From a virus, in the IMG/VR virus record IMGVR_UViG_3300044960_000054, positions 1 to 21,219 of that record: 21,219 nt of DNA. One strand, given 5' to 3'. Positions 7,586 through 15,489 of the stretch are shown here, one piece after another (positions within the stretch are counted from its first letter, which is position 1; each line of letters begins with the position of its first letter). The translations under genes were made by a program, and so were the position numbers. A model generated the notes under the pieces. The model was not told where the DNA came from. It was given only the letters and a program-made list of their open reading frames with translations, and searched no databases.

Positions 7586-8071
7586 ATGTCTATAGAATCT
7601 AGAATACATCCATTAGAGGAAGTATTTGATATGACGGCAGGTGAATATTTTGAAAATAAACAAGAATATGATGAAGTTTTACAATCTGAGTTACCATCAA
7701 CTATAATTAATACTTCTAAACTAGCAGTACAGCAAGAAATTATTAAAGATGAAGAAGACACTAATATAGATAATAATATTGATAATATTTATAATAAAGC
7801 ATTGGCTGCATTTAATCAACAAACAGAAATGGTTGAAGTTGTTGATCCTAGATATGCTGCTAGAACAGCCGAAGTTGCAGCAAATTATCTTAATATAGCA
7901 CTTAATGCAATGGCTATAAAATCAAAAGTAAAAAATGATAGATATAGACGTAGTAGTTCTGGATTTATACCATATACAAATGGTCCAAAAACTGTTAATA
8001 ATAATTTAATAGTTGCAGATAGAAATGATATATTAAAAATGATGAAACAGGATAAGGATAAAGAAGAATGA
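7586..8071 (+). CDS. 16: Small terminase subunit, gp16-like
   Basis: The protein has 161 residues; T4 gp16 has 164. The acidic N-terminal third is followed by a helical central segment (about 85-115, DPRYAARTAEVAANYLNIALNAMA) that resembles the gp16 oligomerisation/DNA-recognition core. A C-terminal tail (VNNNLIVADRNDILKMM) matches the pattern of the gp16 C-terminus. gp16 forms a ring that recognises DNA and regulates the large terminase. GGAG at 7576-7579 lies 6 bases before the ATG. Its stop overlaps the next start (ATGA). Identity rests on size, context and pattern rather than a hard catalytic motif. Confidence 0.7.
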   Translation: MSIESRIHPLEEVFDMTAGEYFENKQEYDEVLQSELPSTIINTSKLAVQQEIIKDEEDTNIDNNIDNIYNKALAAFNQQTEMVEVVDPRYAARTAEVAANYLNIALNAMAIKSKVKNDRYRRSSSGFIPYTNGPKTVNNNLIVADRNDILKMMKQDKDKEE

Positions 8072-9042
8072 AGATGACATTTAAACAGTTTATTAATGAT
8101 GAAGTAATGTTGATTAATGAGGGTAAAAAATTCGTATCATCTCTTAAATACGATGAAAATAAGAATATTTTTAAAATATTAAAAAAAGATTGTTCTGAAT
8201 TTTTACGTGTTAAAAATCAAATTTCAATATTTAGGGGTTTTAGTGGTGGTAATAAATTGTGGTATATTTCTACACCATCAAAATTTACTCGTACTTCAAA
8301 ACAAGATGCTGGTGGAAACATCTATACATTGTTATTTGATAACTTAAATTCATGGCAAAAATTTCCAAAAAGAAGCAAAAGTTTAATATGTACTACAGAT
8401 TATCAATATTCAAATGAATTTGGACGTACATACTTAGTAATACCAAAAGATGGAGCTAAATGGGGTATTTGTCCTGAAGGAGATATTTGGAAAAGTTTCA
8501 ATAGGACGTCAGGAAAATATAATATTTGGTTAGAAGATTTTAATTTTTTATTCATCAATACTTTTAAATTATTAAATAAACATTTTCCTGAAAAATTTAA
8601 AAATTTTAAAGTTGATGAATTAAAATTTTCAAAAGATTTTAATTATTTGTTTAAAGTTTTACTCGCAATGGATGAATGTATAGACATAATTATATCAGAT
8701 GAATTTATGAGAAAAAATAAACGAAAGTATGAAAATATTATTGATAATCAAAATGCGCTATTGAAATTTTTAATCTATAAAAAACAAAAAACTAATAAAA
8801 ATATTGGATTTATTTTGGAAGAATTATTTGACCCAGAACAAAATAAATTTGTATTAGCAAATAATTTAAATATTTCAAAAATGGTTAATAAAAATAACCA
8901 TAATGAAGTATGGACAGATAGTGATTGTATTTTAATTAATATTGATAAATTTATTAATTTTTTAGAAAAAGAAGAAGGTTATTATATTGATGACGATAAT
9001 GAAATTTTAAAATTTATTAGATATAAATTATTTAGTTATTAG
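8068..9042 (+). CDS. Unknown protein with capsid-targeting-like leader; faint ART-like pattern
   Basis: The protein has 324 residues and its ATG overlaps the gp16 stop. It begins MKMTFKQFINDE, close to the leader of T4 packaged internal proteins (MKTYQEFIAEA). The N-terminal half shows ISIFRGF (R56), a YISTPSKFTRTS stretch, FPKRSKSLICTTDYQYSNEFG (104-119) and YLVIPKDG. The R / S-T-rich strand / turn order recalls ADP-ribosyltransferases, but I cannot place the usual catalytic glutamate, so this is only a suggestion. The C-terminal half (160-324) is helical, Lys/Asn-rich and unrecognised. In T4, gene 17 would follow gene 16 here, so this is an insertion. It could be an injected effector. Confidence 0.7.
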   Translation: MKMTFKQFINDEVMLINEGKKFVSSLKYDENKNIFKILKKDCSEFLRVKNQISIFRGFSGGNKLWYISTPSKFTRTSKQDAGGNIYTLLFDNLNSWQKFPKRSKSLICTTDYQYSNEFGRTYLVIPKDGAKWGICPEGDIWKSFNRTSGKYNIWLEDFNFLFINTFKLLNKHFPEKFKNFKVDELKFSKDFNYLFKVLLAMDECIDIIISDEFMRKNKRKYENIIDNQNALLKFLIYKKQKTNKNIGFILEELFDPEQNKFVLANNLNISKMVNKNNHNEVWTDSDCILINIDKFINFLEKEEGYYIDDDNEILKFIRYKLFSY

Positions 9043-9071
9043 AGATTATATAGAAAAAGGTTATTAAAAAC

Positions 9072-9803
9072 ATGATAACATTTAAAGATTTCATAATAGA
9101 AAGTACTTTAGATAAAGGTATTCTAAAAGCAATATTTGTTGTTGGAATTCCTGGTGCTGGTAAAAGTTATACTATTAAAAGACTTTATGGTACTATATCA
9201 CCAGTTGTGGTAAATACTGATAAAGCAACAGAGTTTTTATCTAAAAAATTAAATATTCCATCAAAAAATGAAACATGGCCAATAATAAAAAATGATGCCC
9301 AAAGAATAACAAAATCACAATTATTTCATTATTTAAATGGATTATTACCATTGTTTATTGATGGTACATCAAATGATGTATCTAATATATTGAATCGTGT
9401 TGGAATATTAGAATCTATTGGCTATGATGTTGGAATGGTTTTTATCAACGTGTCATTAGATACTGCTATTAAACGAGTAGAAGAAAGAGCTAAAAAAATA
9501 AACAGATATGTAAATTTAGATTTTATAAAAAGAACATTTGATATATCTCAAGAAAATAAAAATTATTTTAAAAATAAATTTGATTTTTTTTATGAAGTTA
9601 ATAATGACGAAAATGAAATGACAGATGAAGTATTGAATAAAGTATTTAAAAAAGTAACCAATTTTTATAATAGTGAATTAAAAAATCCAGTCGGAATTAG
9701 AACAATAAAAAAATTATCTGATAAAAATAAAAAATATTTAGTACCAGATATTTTTTCAAAAGAAGCATTGCAAAAAAAGGTTGATAGTTGGTATAAAAAT
9801 TAA
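9072..9803 (+). CDS. P-loop kinase, zeta-toxin/polynucleotide-kinase-like
   Basis: The protein has 243 residues. After the leader MITFKDFIIES, a Walker A GIPGAGKS (25-32) follows a hydrophobic strand (AIFVV). VVNTDKA (D50) fits the zeta/Pnk substrate-binding position. LFIDGTSND (95-102) is a Walker-B-like strand, and VSLDTAIKRVEERA (127-140, R135 and R139) fits an arginine lid. The family phosphorylates nucleotides, nucleic-acid 5' ends or UDP-sugars; the substrate cannot be read here. The leader resembles that of the preceding gene and of the LRR proteins, suggesting packaging in the head. AAGG at 9057-9060 lies 11 bases before the ATG. Confidence 0.75.
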   Translation: MITFKDFIIESTLDKGILKAIFVVGIPGAGKSYTIKRLYGTISPVVVNTDKATEFLSKKLNIPSKNETWPIIKNDAQRITKSQLFHYLNGLLPLFIDGTSNDVSNILNRVGILESIGYDVGMVFINVSLDTAIKRVEERAKKINRYVNLDFIKRTFDISQENKNYFKNKFDFFYEVNNDENEMTDEVLNKVFKKVTNFYNSELKNPVGIRTIKKLSDKNKKYLVPDIFSKEALQKKVDSWYKN

Positions 9804-9839
9804 TCCTAGTTATTAATTTTCATTAATTTATTATTACAA

Positions 9840-9847
9840 AATAAATA
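9840..9847 (+). promoter_or_regulatory. Possible late promoter variant before the ketosynthase
   Basis: AATAAATA differs from the T4 late box only at the first base and lies 25 bases before the GTG start, in the 69-base gap after the kinase. The same variant occurs on both arms of the palindrome at 19592-19613. In AT-rich DNA it could be chance. Confidence 0.35.
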
Positions 9848-9872
9848 AGCTAAATATTATTGGAGATAATTT

Positions 9873-11084
9873 GTGACAAACTCAATTGTTATAACTGGAT
9901 TATCTATTTTAAATAGTTTGGGTAAAAGTCCATCAGAAGTATGGTCAAAACTATATCAAAATGCTGATACTTTTAAAATAATTAAAAATTATAATCCAGA
10001 AGATTATCCATCTATATCCAATATAACGAAAGCATTTGAATACGATTTAACAGAAGATATTATTAATGCTTCAAATAATGATTTTATAAAAAATTCTTTT
10101 TTTGGTAAAAATACAAAATCGGCAATCTTTTTAGCAAAAGAAGCAATTAAGGATTCTGGAATAAATTTAGAAAAAAATAAAAATGGAGCTATATTTTTTT
10201 CTACTATTACGTCTGAAAGTATAGAAAGAATAGATAGAATTAAACATATTTTATATAGTAATAAAAAATATGATCCTAGATATATTATATCATCAGAACA
10301 GGATTTTGTTGGCGGTATATTAGCTGGTATTTATGATTTAATTGGTCCAAATATTTCATTAACATATGCATGTGCGTCTTCAATAATGAGTATAGATTAT
10401 GCAATAAAAATGATAAATGAAGGTGAAATTGATTATGCAATAATAGGAGCATGTGATATAAATTCAAATCCTATATCTGTACATAAATACAAAATGTTAG
10501 GCGCATTATCAACCGATAGATGTATTCCGTTAGATAAAAATAGAAATGGTATGGCTGTTGGTGATGGTGGAGGATTTATAGTTTTAGAAAAAAAATCATC
10601 TGCTATTGCTAGAGGAGCTAATATTTATGTAACAATTAAAAGTATAGGATATGGAACTGATAAATATCATCCAACATCTCCATCTAAAACTGGTGATGGG
10701 CTTTTTAGAGTTGTGAATTCTGTTCTAAAAAAAGCAAATCTTAAATATTCTGATATACCATATATTAATGCTCATGCAACAGGAACTTATATAGGTGATA
10801 AAGTAGAGTATGAATCATTGGATATGATATTTCCTAATTCTATTGTTAACGCGTTTAAAGGTTATATTGGCCATTTAACATCATCATCAGGAATTTCAGA
10901 ACTTATTATGTGTATATTATCTATGAAAAATTCTACAATAATTAAAACAGCAAATGTAACAGAACCAATGAATGGTAAATTAAAAATATGTACAGAAAAT
11001 ATATTAAAAGATATTAATTTATGTCTTAAAACATCATTTGGTTTTGGCGGTAAATGTGCAGCAATAATTTTGGAAAGAAGTTAA
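9873..11084 (+). CDS. Beta-ketoacyl-ACP synthase (KAS I/II, FabF-like)
   Basis: The protein has 403 residues, near the usual 410 of FabF/FabB, and spans the full thiolase fold. Catalytic residues of condensing enzymes are all visible: the nucleophile Cys167 in YACASS, His301 in NAHATGT, and His334 with Lys329 in KGYIGHLTSSSG. Spacing is close to E. coli FabF (163, 303, 340, 335). The C-terminal SFGFGG loop is also present. The enzyme condenses malonyl-ACP with an acyl-ACP or acyl group, extending fatty-acid or polyketide chains. The start is GTG (9873), with GGAG at 9862-9865. It is unusual in a phage: it lies inside the terminase operon with no ACP, ketoreductase or dehydratase gene visible, so it would rely on host acyl-ACP. 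Codon composition resembles the neighbouring phage genes, suggesting long residence. A role in altering host lipids or an acylated product is inference. Confidence 0.93.
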   Translation: MTNSIVITGLSILNSLGKSPSEVWSKLYQNADTFKIIKNYNPEDYPSISNITKAFEYDLTEDIINASNNDFIKNSFFGKNTKSAIFLAKEAIKDSGINLEKNKNGAIFFSTITSESIERIDRIKHILYSNKKYDPRYIISSEQDFVGGILAGIYDLIGPNISLTYACASSIMSIDYAIKMINEGEIDYAIIGACDINSNPISVHKYKMLGALSTDRCIPLDKNRNGMAVGDGGGFIVLEKKSSAIARGANIYVTIKSIGYGTDKYHPTSPSKTGDGLFRVVNSVLKKANLKYSDIPYINAHATGTYIGDKVEYESLDMIFPNSIVNAFKGYIGHLTSSSGISELIMCILSMKNSTIIKTANVTEPMNGKLKICTENILKDINLCLKTSFGFGGKCAAIILERS

Positions 11085-11091
11085 TAATATT

Positions 11092-11703
11092 ATGAAAGAA
11101 ATATGGTATATTCATGGTGCTAATTGTTCACCATTATCGTTTAATAGAATAATTGATAAATTACCAAAACATAAATTTGAATTTATTTCGTATAATAGTA
11201 AGATGTCTTTAGATGAAATTTTACATCACACTTGGAATGAACTCCCAGAAAAAAATCAAATAGATTTAGTTGGACATAGTTTAGGTGGAGTTATTTCTAT
11301 TTTGATTGCACATGAATCTAAATTTCCAGAAGCGAATAAAAAAATAAATATAAGAAATGTTGTAACTATTTCTAGTCCATTAGGAGGAAGTATTCATGCA
11401 AATATTCTTAAATACATTTATCCAGAATATAAAATTCTTAAAGGTATAAGTACAAAAAGTGAATTTATTGAAGGATTATTACGTCTTGGTATAGCATGTC
11501 CTACATTATCACTTGTTTCTATTTCTGGTAACTTACCAACTATTAAAGAAAAAAATGATGGGGTAGTGACAATTAGTAGTCAGAAGGCTATAAAAGGTCC
11601 AAAATATGTAGAGATAAATGCAAATCATTTTGAAATTTTACAATCAGATGAAACGATAAAAGAAATAAAAAATTTCCTTTTTAATGAAAACGTAATAATA
11701 TAA
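11092..11703 (+). CDS. Alpha/beta hydrolase, lipase/esterase-like
   Basis: The protein has 203 residues and a compact alpha/beta hydrolase layout: an oxyanion strand WYIHGAN (5-11), nucleophile elbow GHSLGG (61-66, Ser63), a probable acid in NDGVVT (Asp156) and a probable base in ANHFEIL (His179). PGAP1-like and lipase-like enzymes share this arrangement. No signal peptide or membrane segment is seen, so it should act in the host cytoplasm or after lysis. It begins 7 bases after the ketosynthase and lacks a clear ribosome site, so translation is probably coupled. Pairing suggests a thioesterase or lipase acting on the product or substrate of the ketosynthase; the substrate is not known. It ends 11 bases before the large terminase. 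Confidence 0.85.
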   Translation: MKEIWYIHGANCSPLSFNRIIDKLPKHKFEFISYNSKMSLDEILHHTWNELPEKNQIDLVGHSLGGVISILIAHESKFPEANKKINIRNVVTISSPLGGSIHANILKYIYPEYKILKGISTKSEFIEGLLRLGIACPTLSLVSISGNLPTIKEKNDGVVTISSQKAIKGPKYVEINANHFEILQSDETIKEIKNFLFNENVII

Positions 11704-11714
11704 AATATTTTTAT

Positions 11715-13271
11715 ATGCCAGCAAAAGGTAATGTATTTTTAAAAAAAGCAAATTTAGAAACAGAGTTTACACCAGAGCTTATTAGAGAATTGCATAAGTG
11801 TTCTGTTGATCCAATTTATTTTTTAAAAAATTATGTAAAAATTCAACATCCAGTCCATGGTTCAATTCCATTTAAGTTATATGATTATCAAGAAGAAATT
11901 ATTAACTGTATTCATAATAATAAAGACAGTTTAATCTTAACGGCCCGACAGATGGGAAAAACGACTACAATAGCTATGTATTTATTGTGGTTCTCGATCT
12001 TCAACTTTGATAAAACAGTTCTAATAGCATCTAAGGATAACTCTCATGCTATTGATATTCAAGATAGGATTAAATATGCGTATGAGGAATTACCTGATTG
12101 GCTAAAGCCTGGTATTGTTTGGTATAATCGCCATTCAATGAAATTTGATAACGGTTCGCAGATTGTATCATCTGCAACAACAGAAAAAACTGGTAGAGGA
12201 TATTCTATATCATTTTTATATCTTGACGAATTTGCGTTCATTAATCCACGAATTCAGACTAGTTTATGGTCATCAATAGCACCAACACTTGCTACCGGTG
12301 GTGCATGTGTTATATCATCTACACCAAATGGTGATTCTGATTTATTCGCTAATTTATGGCGTGGGTCTTTAGCAAAACTTAACACTTTTGCAAATGTTGA
12401 AGTAAAATGGGATAGACATCCTGATCGTGATGAAAAATGGAAAGCTGAAATGCTTGGAAAATTGGGTGAATTACAATTTAGACAAGAATGCGAAAATGAG
12501 TTTTTATCATCTGACTCATTATTGTTTAATAGTATAAAATTAAATTCATTATCAACAAAACCTCCTATTATGATAGACAATGGTATTGCATTTTGGAAAG
12601 AACAAATTGGTGGACTTGGAAAAACTTATTTAGTTGGAATTGATATATGTAAAGGATCAGGAAATGATTTTTCAACTATAGAAGTTTTAGAATTTCCTAG
12701 TATGGAACAAATAGCTGAATATAGAACAAATGATATTCTTACACATAGATTTTATGATCGTGTTAAATATTTACTTAATAAACTTTCATTACCTGATAAA
12801 AATGGACAGAGAGCAGAAGTTATTTGGTCATTTGAAAATAATGGATTAGGTGAAGCATTTGCTGCATTGTATAATGTTGACGATAATCCACCCGAGTATG
12901 CAGAATTAGTTAATTCAGATCAATCTGGAAAACATTTAGGAATGGTTACAACTGGTAAAAATAAAATAATATCATGTTTACAATTTAAATCATTAGTAGA
13001 AAAAATTAAAAATAATTTAACTATTAATTCTAATATTTTACTTTTTGAAATGAAAAATTTTGTTGCATCTGGTGGTAGTTATGCGGCAAAAGCTGGTGCC
13101 ACAGATGATTTGATATCTGCTATGTTGATTATTATGCAACTTCTTAAAAGAATGGCAGAATATGATCAAAAAGCATATGAAACAGTGTATAAATTTGATG
13201 AAAATTATTATGATCCAACATCAGATATTGTAGATAACGAAGAAATTCCTATACCATTTGCTATAAATTAA
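11715..13271 (+). CDS. 17: Large terminase subunit, gp17-like
   Basis: The protein has 518 residues. The N-terminal ATPase has Walker A TARQMGKTT (76-84), Walker B LYLDEFAF (168-175, D171 and E172) and the coupling motif SSTPNG (201-206). The C-terminal RNase H-like nuclease has VGIDICKGSGNDFS (D310), WSFENNG (E374) and GATDDLIS (D464, D465). It is the motor that cuts and pumps DNA into the prohead. It is shorter than T4 gp17 (610), mainly at the N-terminus and tail. All catalytic motifs are intact. The gene follows the accessory insert rather than gene 16 directly and has no strong ribosome site. Confidence 0.95.
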   Translation: MPAKGNVFLKKANLETEFTPELIRELHKCSVDPIYFLKNYVKIQHPVHGSIPFKLYDYQEEIINCIHNNKDSLILTARQMGKTTTIAMYLLWFSIFNFDKTVLIASKDNSHAIDIQDRIKYAYEELPDWLKPGIVWYNRHSMKFDNGSQIVSSATTEKTGRGYSISFLYLDEFAFINPRIQTSLWSSIAPTLATGGACVISSTPNGDSDLFANLWRGSLAKLNTFANVEVKWDRHPDRDEKWKAEMLGKLGELQFRQECENEFLSSDSLLFNSIKLNSLSTKPPIMIDNGIAFWKEQIGGLGKTYLVGIDICKGSGNDFSTIEVLEFPSMEQIAEYRTNDILTHRFYDRVKYLLNKLSLPDKNGQRAEVIWSFENNGLGEAFAALYNVDDNPPEYAELVNSDQSGKHLGMVTTGKNKIISCLQFKSLVEKIKNNLTINSNILLFEMKNFVASGGSYAAKAGATDDLISAMLIIMQLLKRMAEYDQKAYETVYKFDENYYDPTSDIVDNEEIPIPFAIN

Positions 13272-13275
13272 TAAA

Positions 13276-13283
13276 TATAAATA
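13276..13283 (+). promoter_or_regulatory. T4-type late promoter box
   Basis: An exact TATAAATA lies just after the terminase stop and 41 bases before the ATG at 13325. It is followed by the strong ribosome site AAAGGAGA at 13308-13315. Confidence 0.65.
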
Positions 13284-13324
13284 ATATGAGTTATAATAAA
13301 TTTTGTTAAAAGGAGATAATTATT

Positions 13325-13651
13325 ATGGGATTTTTTCAAAAATTAAAGAAATTTTTAGGTATTGAACAAGGTGCACCAGAACCAGTGCTTGATGATTTTA
13401 AACCTTTTGGGTTTAAAGATATAATAACAGGAAAAGTAGTATTACCAGTTGAAGAAAAACCAGTTGAAGAAAAACCAGTTGAAGAAAATGATGATTTTAA
13501 ACCTTTTGGGTCTAAAGATATAATAACAGGAAAAGTAGTATTACCAGTTGAAGAAAAACCAGTTGAAGAAAAACCAGTTGAAGAAAAACAAAACAAACAA
13601 AAATTTAAAAAGGCACCTAGAGTTCCACGTGTTAGAAAAACAAAAAAATAA
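13325..13651 (+). CDS. Small PVEEK-repeat protein
   Basis: The protein has 108 residues. A short amphipathic N-terminus (MGFFQKLKKFLGIEQ) is followed by two copies of a 33-residue unit (DDFKPFG, KDIITGKVVLP, then three PVEEK-type pentapeptides) and a very basic C-terminus (KAPRVPRVRKTKK). The alternating acidic Pro-rich and basic parts suggest a disordered linker or a scaffold/DNA-associated protein; I recognise no family. It has its own late promoter and a strong ribosome site. The stop falls right after a run of seven A, and the next frame downstream (+1) is open, so this may be the N-terminal part of a longer protein. Confidence 0.72.
   Translation: MGFFQKLKKFLGIEQGAPEPVLDDFKPFGFKDIITGKVVLPVEEKPVEEKPVEENDDFKPFGSKDIITGKVVLPVEEKPVEEKPVEEKQNKQKFKKAPRVPRVRKTKK
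13391..13588 (+). repeat. Tandem 99-bp duplication
   Basis: Two 99-base units (13391-13489 and 13490-13588) differ at two positions. Each ends in three copies of a 15-base PVEEK unit. The number of units is likely to vary between isolates. Confidence 0.85.
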
Positions 13652-13712
13652 TATAAAATCAGAAGGTTATAGAAAAATATCTCTTAAGGATTTAGAAGAG
13701 ATATTTTTTAAA

Positions 13713-14135
13713 ATGATAGAATTTGATAATATTAAACATTATCAAAAAACTGGTATGTTTAAGTATCGAAAAGCTAAAGTTGGTGAAAAAATAGTTACTA
13801 TTATTGATGGTAAAAAAGAAACACAAAATGTTGCAAATGAAAATTCTTGGATCATAACAGGTCCTAAAGGCGAAGAGTATATTATTGATGATAAAACACT
13901 CAAAAGTAGATATGAAATTGTTGATGATAATACAGTTAAAGCAATTGGTGAATGTTGGGCTTTTGAAAATAAAGAACATTTAATGTTTAAAGCATCCTGG
14001 GGCGAAGATATGGTTGCTGATCCTGGTGATATGATTGTATCTATTAATAAAAATGGTTCAGAACCATATAGAATAGAAAAAGAAATATTCAAAAAAACAT
14101 ATAAAGAAATTAAAAAGGCTAATAAAATTAATTAA
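13713..14135 (+). CDS. PGDYG-like domain protein
   Basis: The frame contains YRKAKVGEK, then NSWIITGPKGEEYIIDDKTLKSRYE (about 13843-13920), ECWAFEN and VADPGDMIVSINKNG. This is the arrangement I associate with the PGDYG family of phage and giant-virus proteins (function unknown). The first ATG after the upstream stop is 13713, giving 140 residues. However, coding-like sequence (SEGYRKISLKDLEEIFFK) extends upstream to about 13653 without an ATG, so the gene may start at a non-standard codon or continue from the preceding gene by a frameshift. A longer in-frame start at 13548 exists, but its first 35 codons only re-read the PVEEK repeat out of frame, so I did not use it. Confidence 0.65.
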   Translation: MIEFDNIKHYQKTGMFKYRKAKVGEKIVTIIDGKKETQNVANENSWIITGPKGEEYIIDDKTLKSRYEIVDDNTVKAIGECWAFENKEHLMFKASWGEDMVADPGDMIVSINKNGSEPYRIEKEIFKKTYKEIKKANKIN

Positions 14136-14144
14136 TTATTATAG

Positions 14145-14173
14145 TTTACTTTCTATTTTATTTGTGATATAAT
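14145..14173 (+). promoter_or_regulatory. Sigma-70 promoter with extended -10
   Basis: TTTACT (14145-14150), a 17-base spacer and a perfect TATAAT (14168-14173) preceded by TGA form an extended -10 promoter. It lies 34 bases before the ATG at 14208, with AAGGA at 14194-14198 as ribosome site. It differs from the late boxes and points to early transcription by host polymerase. Confidence 0.75.
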
Positions 14174-14207
14174 TATCCTATAAAATATAGATGAAGGATG
14201 ATTTCAG

Positions 14208-15440
14208 ATGTCAGTTGTTGAAACTTTTGAAACCAAAACATTCAGAATTCCTGATGAAAATCTAGAATTGTTTAAAGATAAGTTTCAAAAGCTTGCTAAA
14301 CGTGCTAAGAAACTTAATTCTGAACCTATTGCTTTCACAATTGTTTCAGAAGAAATTGTACCAATTCTCGATAAAAATAATAAAGAAACTGGTGAATTTC
14401 AACGCTTTCATAATGTGAAAGTAACGGGTCAAGCCCCAAAACTTAAAGGTTGGGAATTTGTTGGTACTCTTGATCATAATTATGCTGAAGATGGTTCAAT
14501 TGTTAACATCTTCCGTACTGTACCTGGTAAAAAAATACCACATCAATATCACAATGTTGGCACAAATTGTGATCATTGTGGAAAAAATATCTATCGAAAA
14601 GATACATTCATTGTTAAAAATAGTAATAATGAATTTAAACAAGTTGGTCGTTCATGTCTTAAAGATTTTCTTGGACATAAAAGTCCAGAAGCAATTGCTC
14701 AATATGCTGAATTAATTTCTTCTTTTGAAATATCTTTTTCAAAATTTGAGGGTGATTGTGGTATTAATCGTGAACCACTTTACAGAAACATTGATGCTTT
14801 AACCATAGCTGCTGCTTGCATACGTGAATTTGGTTTTGTATCAAAGTCTGCCGCAAATAACAATGAAGATACTATTTCAACATCAGAAATGGTTTATTAT
14901 AATCTTAATCCATGGAATAATAAAAATTATAGAGTTGATATTCTTCCAGAAGACAAGATTACTGCTCAAGATACGCATAATTGGATTATCCAGAATAATT
15001 CACAAAGTGAATTTATGTTTAATCTTAAACAAATTGCAAAACTTGAATATGTTAAAAATAAACATTTAGGATTTATTTCTGCTGCAGTGTCATCCTTCAT
15101 TAAGGAACGTGATAAGCTCAAATTTGAAAAAGAAACAGTCGTAAATGAACCACTTGGCAAAGAAGGTGAACGTATTACTTTTAATGCTACTGTTGTAAAT
15201 ATTAAAGAATTTCAAGGTAGGTCATTTAATTATTATGATTCTGGGGTTCGTATGATTTATACTCTTAAGACTGATGATAACAAAGTCGCAGTTTGGTTCA
15301 GTGGACCGGGTAAATTGGAACTTAATAAAAAGGTTACTATAACTGGTACTATTTCTGAATCACATATTGATGATTATGCACCATTTAAAGGATGCCTTAA
15401 AACTATTCTAAAGCGTTGTAAAGTAGTAAAAACAAATTAA
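14208..15440 (+). CDS. Phage protein with zinc-finger and OB-like domain
   Basis: The protein has 410 residues and I do not recognise a named family with certainty. Visible parts are a mixed N-terminal domain (1-110), a probable zinc-binding loop CDHCGKNIYRKDTF (C121, C124) continuing to VGRSCLKDFLG (C150), a helical middle, and a C-terminal beta-rich segment (about 310-408: GERITFNATVVNIKEFQ, MIYTLKTDDNKVAVWF, KVTITGTISES) that looks like an OB fold. Zinc finger plus OB fold suggests nucleic-acid binding. It follows a sigma-70 promoter and precedes the HD-Pnk gene by 49 bases, so a joint early role in nucleic-acid repair or protection is plausible. Confidence 0.78.
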   Translation: MSVVETFETKTFRIPDENLELFKDKFQKLAKRAKKLNSEPIAFTIVSEEIVPILDKNNKETGEFQRFHNVKVTGQAPKLKGWEFVGTLDHNYAEDGSIVNIFRTVPGKKIPHQYHNVGTNCDHCGKNIYRKDTFIVKNSNNEFKQVGRSCLKDFLGHKSPEAIAQYAELISSFEISFSKFEGDCGINREPLYRNIDALTIAAACIREFGFVSKSAANNNEDTISTSEMVYYNLNPWNNKNYRVDILPEDKITAQDTHNWIIQNNSQSEFMFNLKQIAKLEYVKNKHLGFISAAVSSFIKERDKLKFEKETVVNEPLGKEGERITFNATVVNIKEFQGRSFNYYDSGVRMIYTLKTDDNKVAVWFSGPGKLELNKKVTITGTISESHIDDYAPFKGCLKTILKRCKVVKTN

Positions 15441-15489
15441 AAATATATGTACTTTTTATGATATTCAAATAGTTAAATTTTAATTAGAT

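Noticed and set aside
12254-12580. Minus-strand 108-codon frame inside the large terminase
   Set aside because: It lies entirely opposite conserved terminase motif sequence.
13548-13712. Upstream extension of the PGDYG-like gene from ATG 13548
   Set aside because: The first part (KKNQLKKNQLKKN) is the PVEEK repeat read out of frame; a frameshift fusion or a later start fits better.
13742-14092. Minus-strand 116-codon frame opposite the PGDYG-like gene
   Set aside because: The plus frame has a recognisable domain, and the minus frame has no ribosome site or family features.
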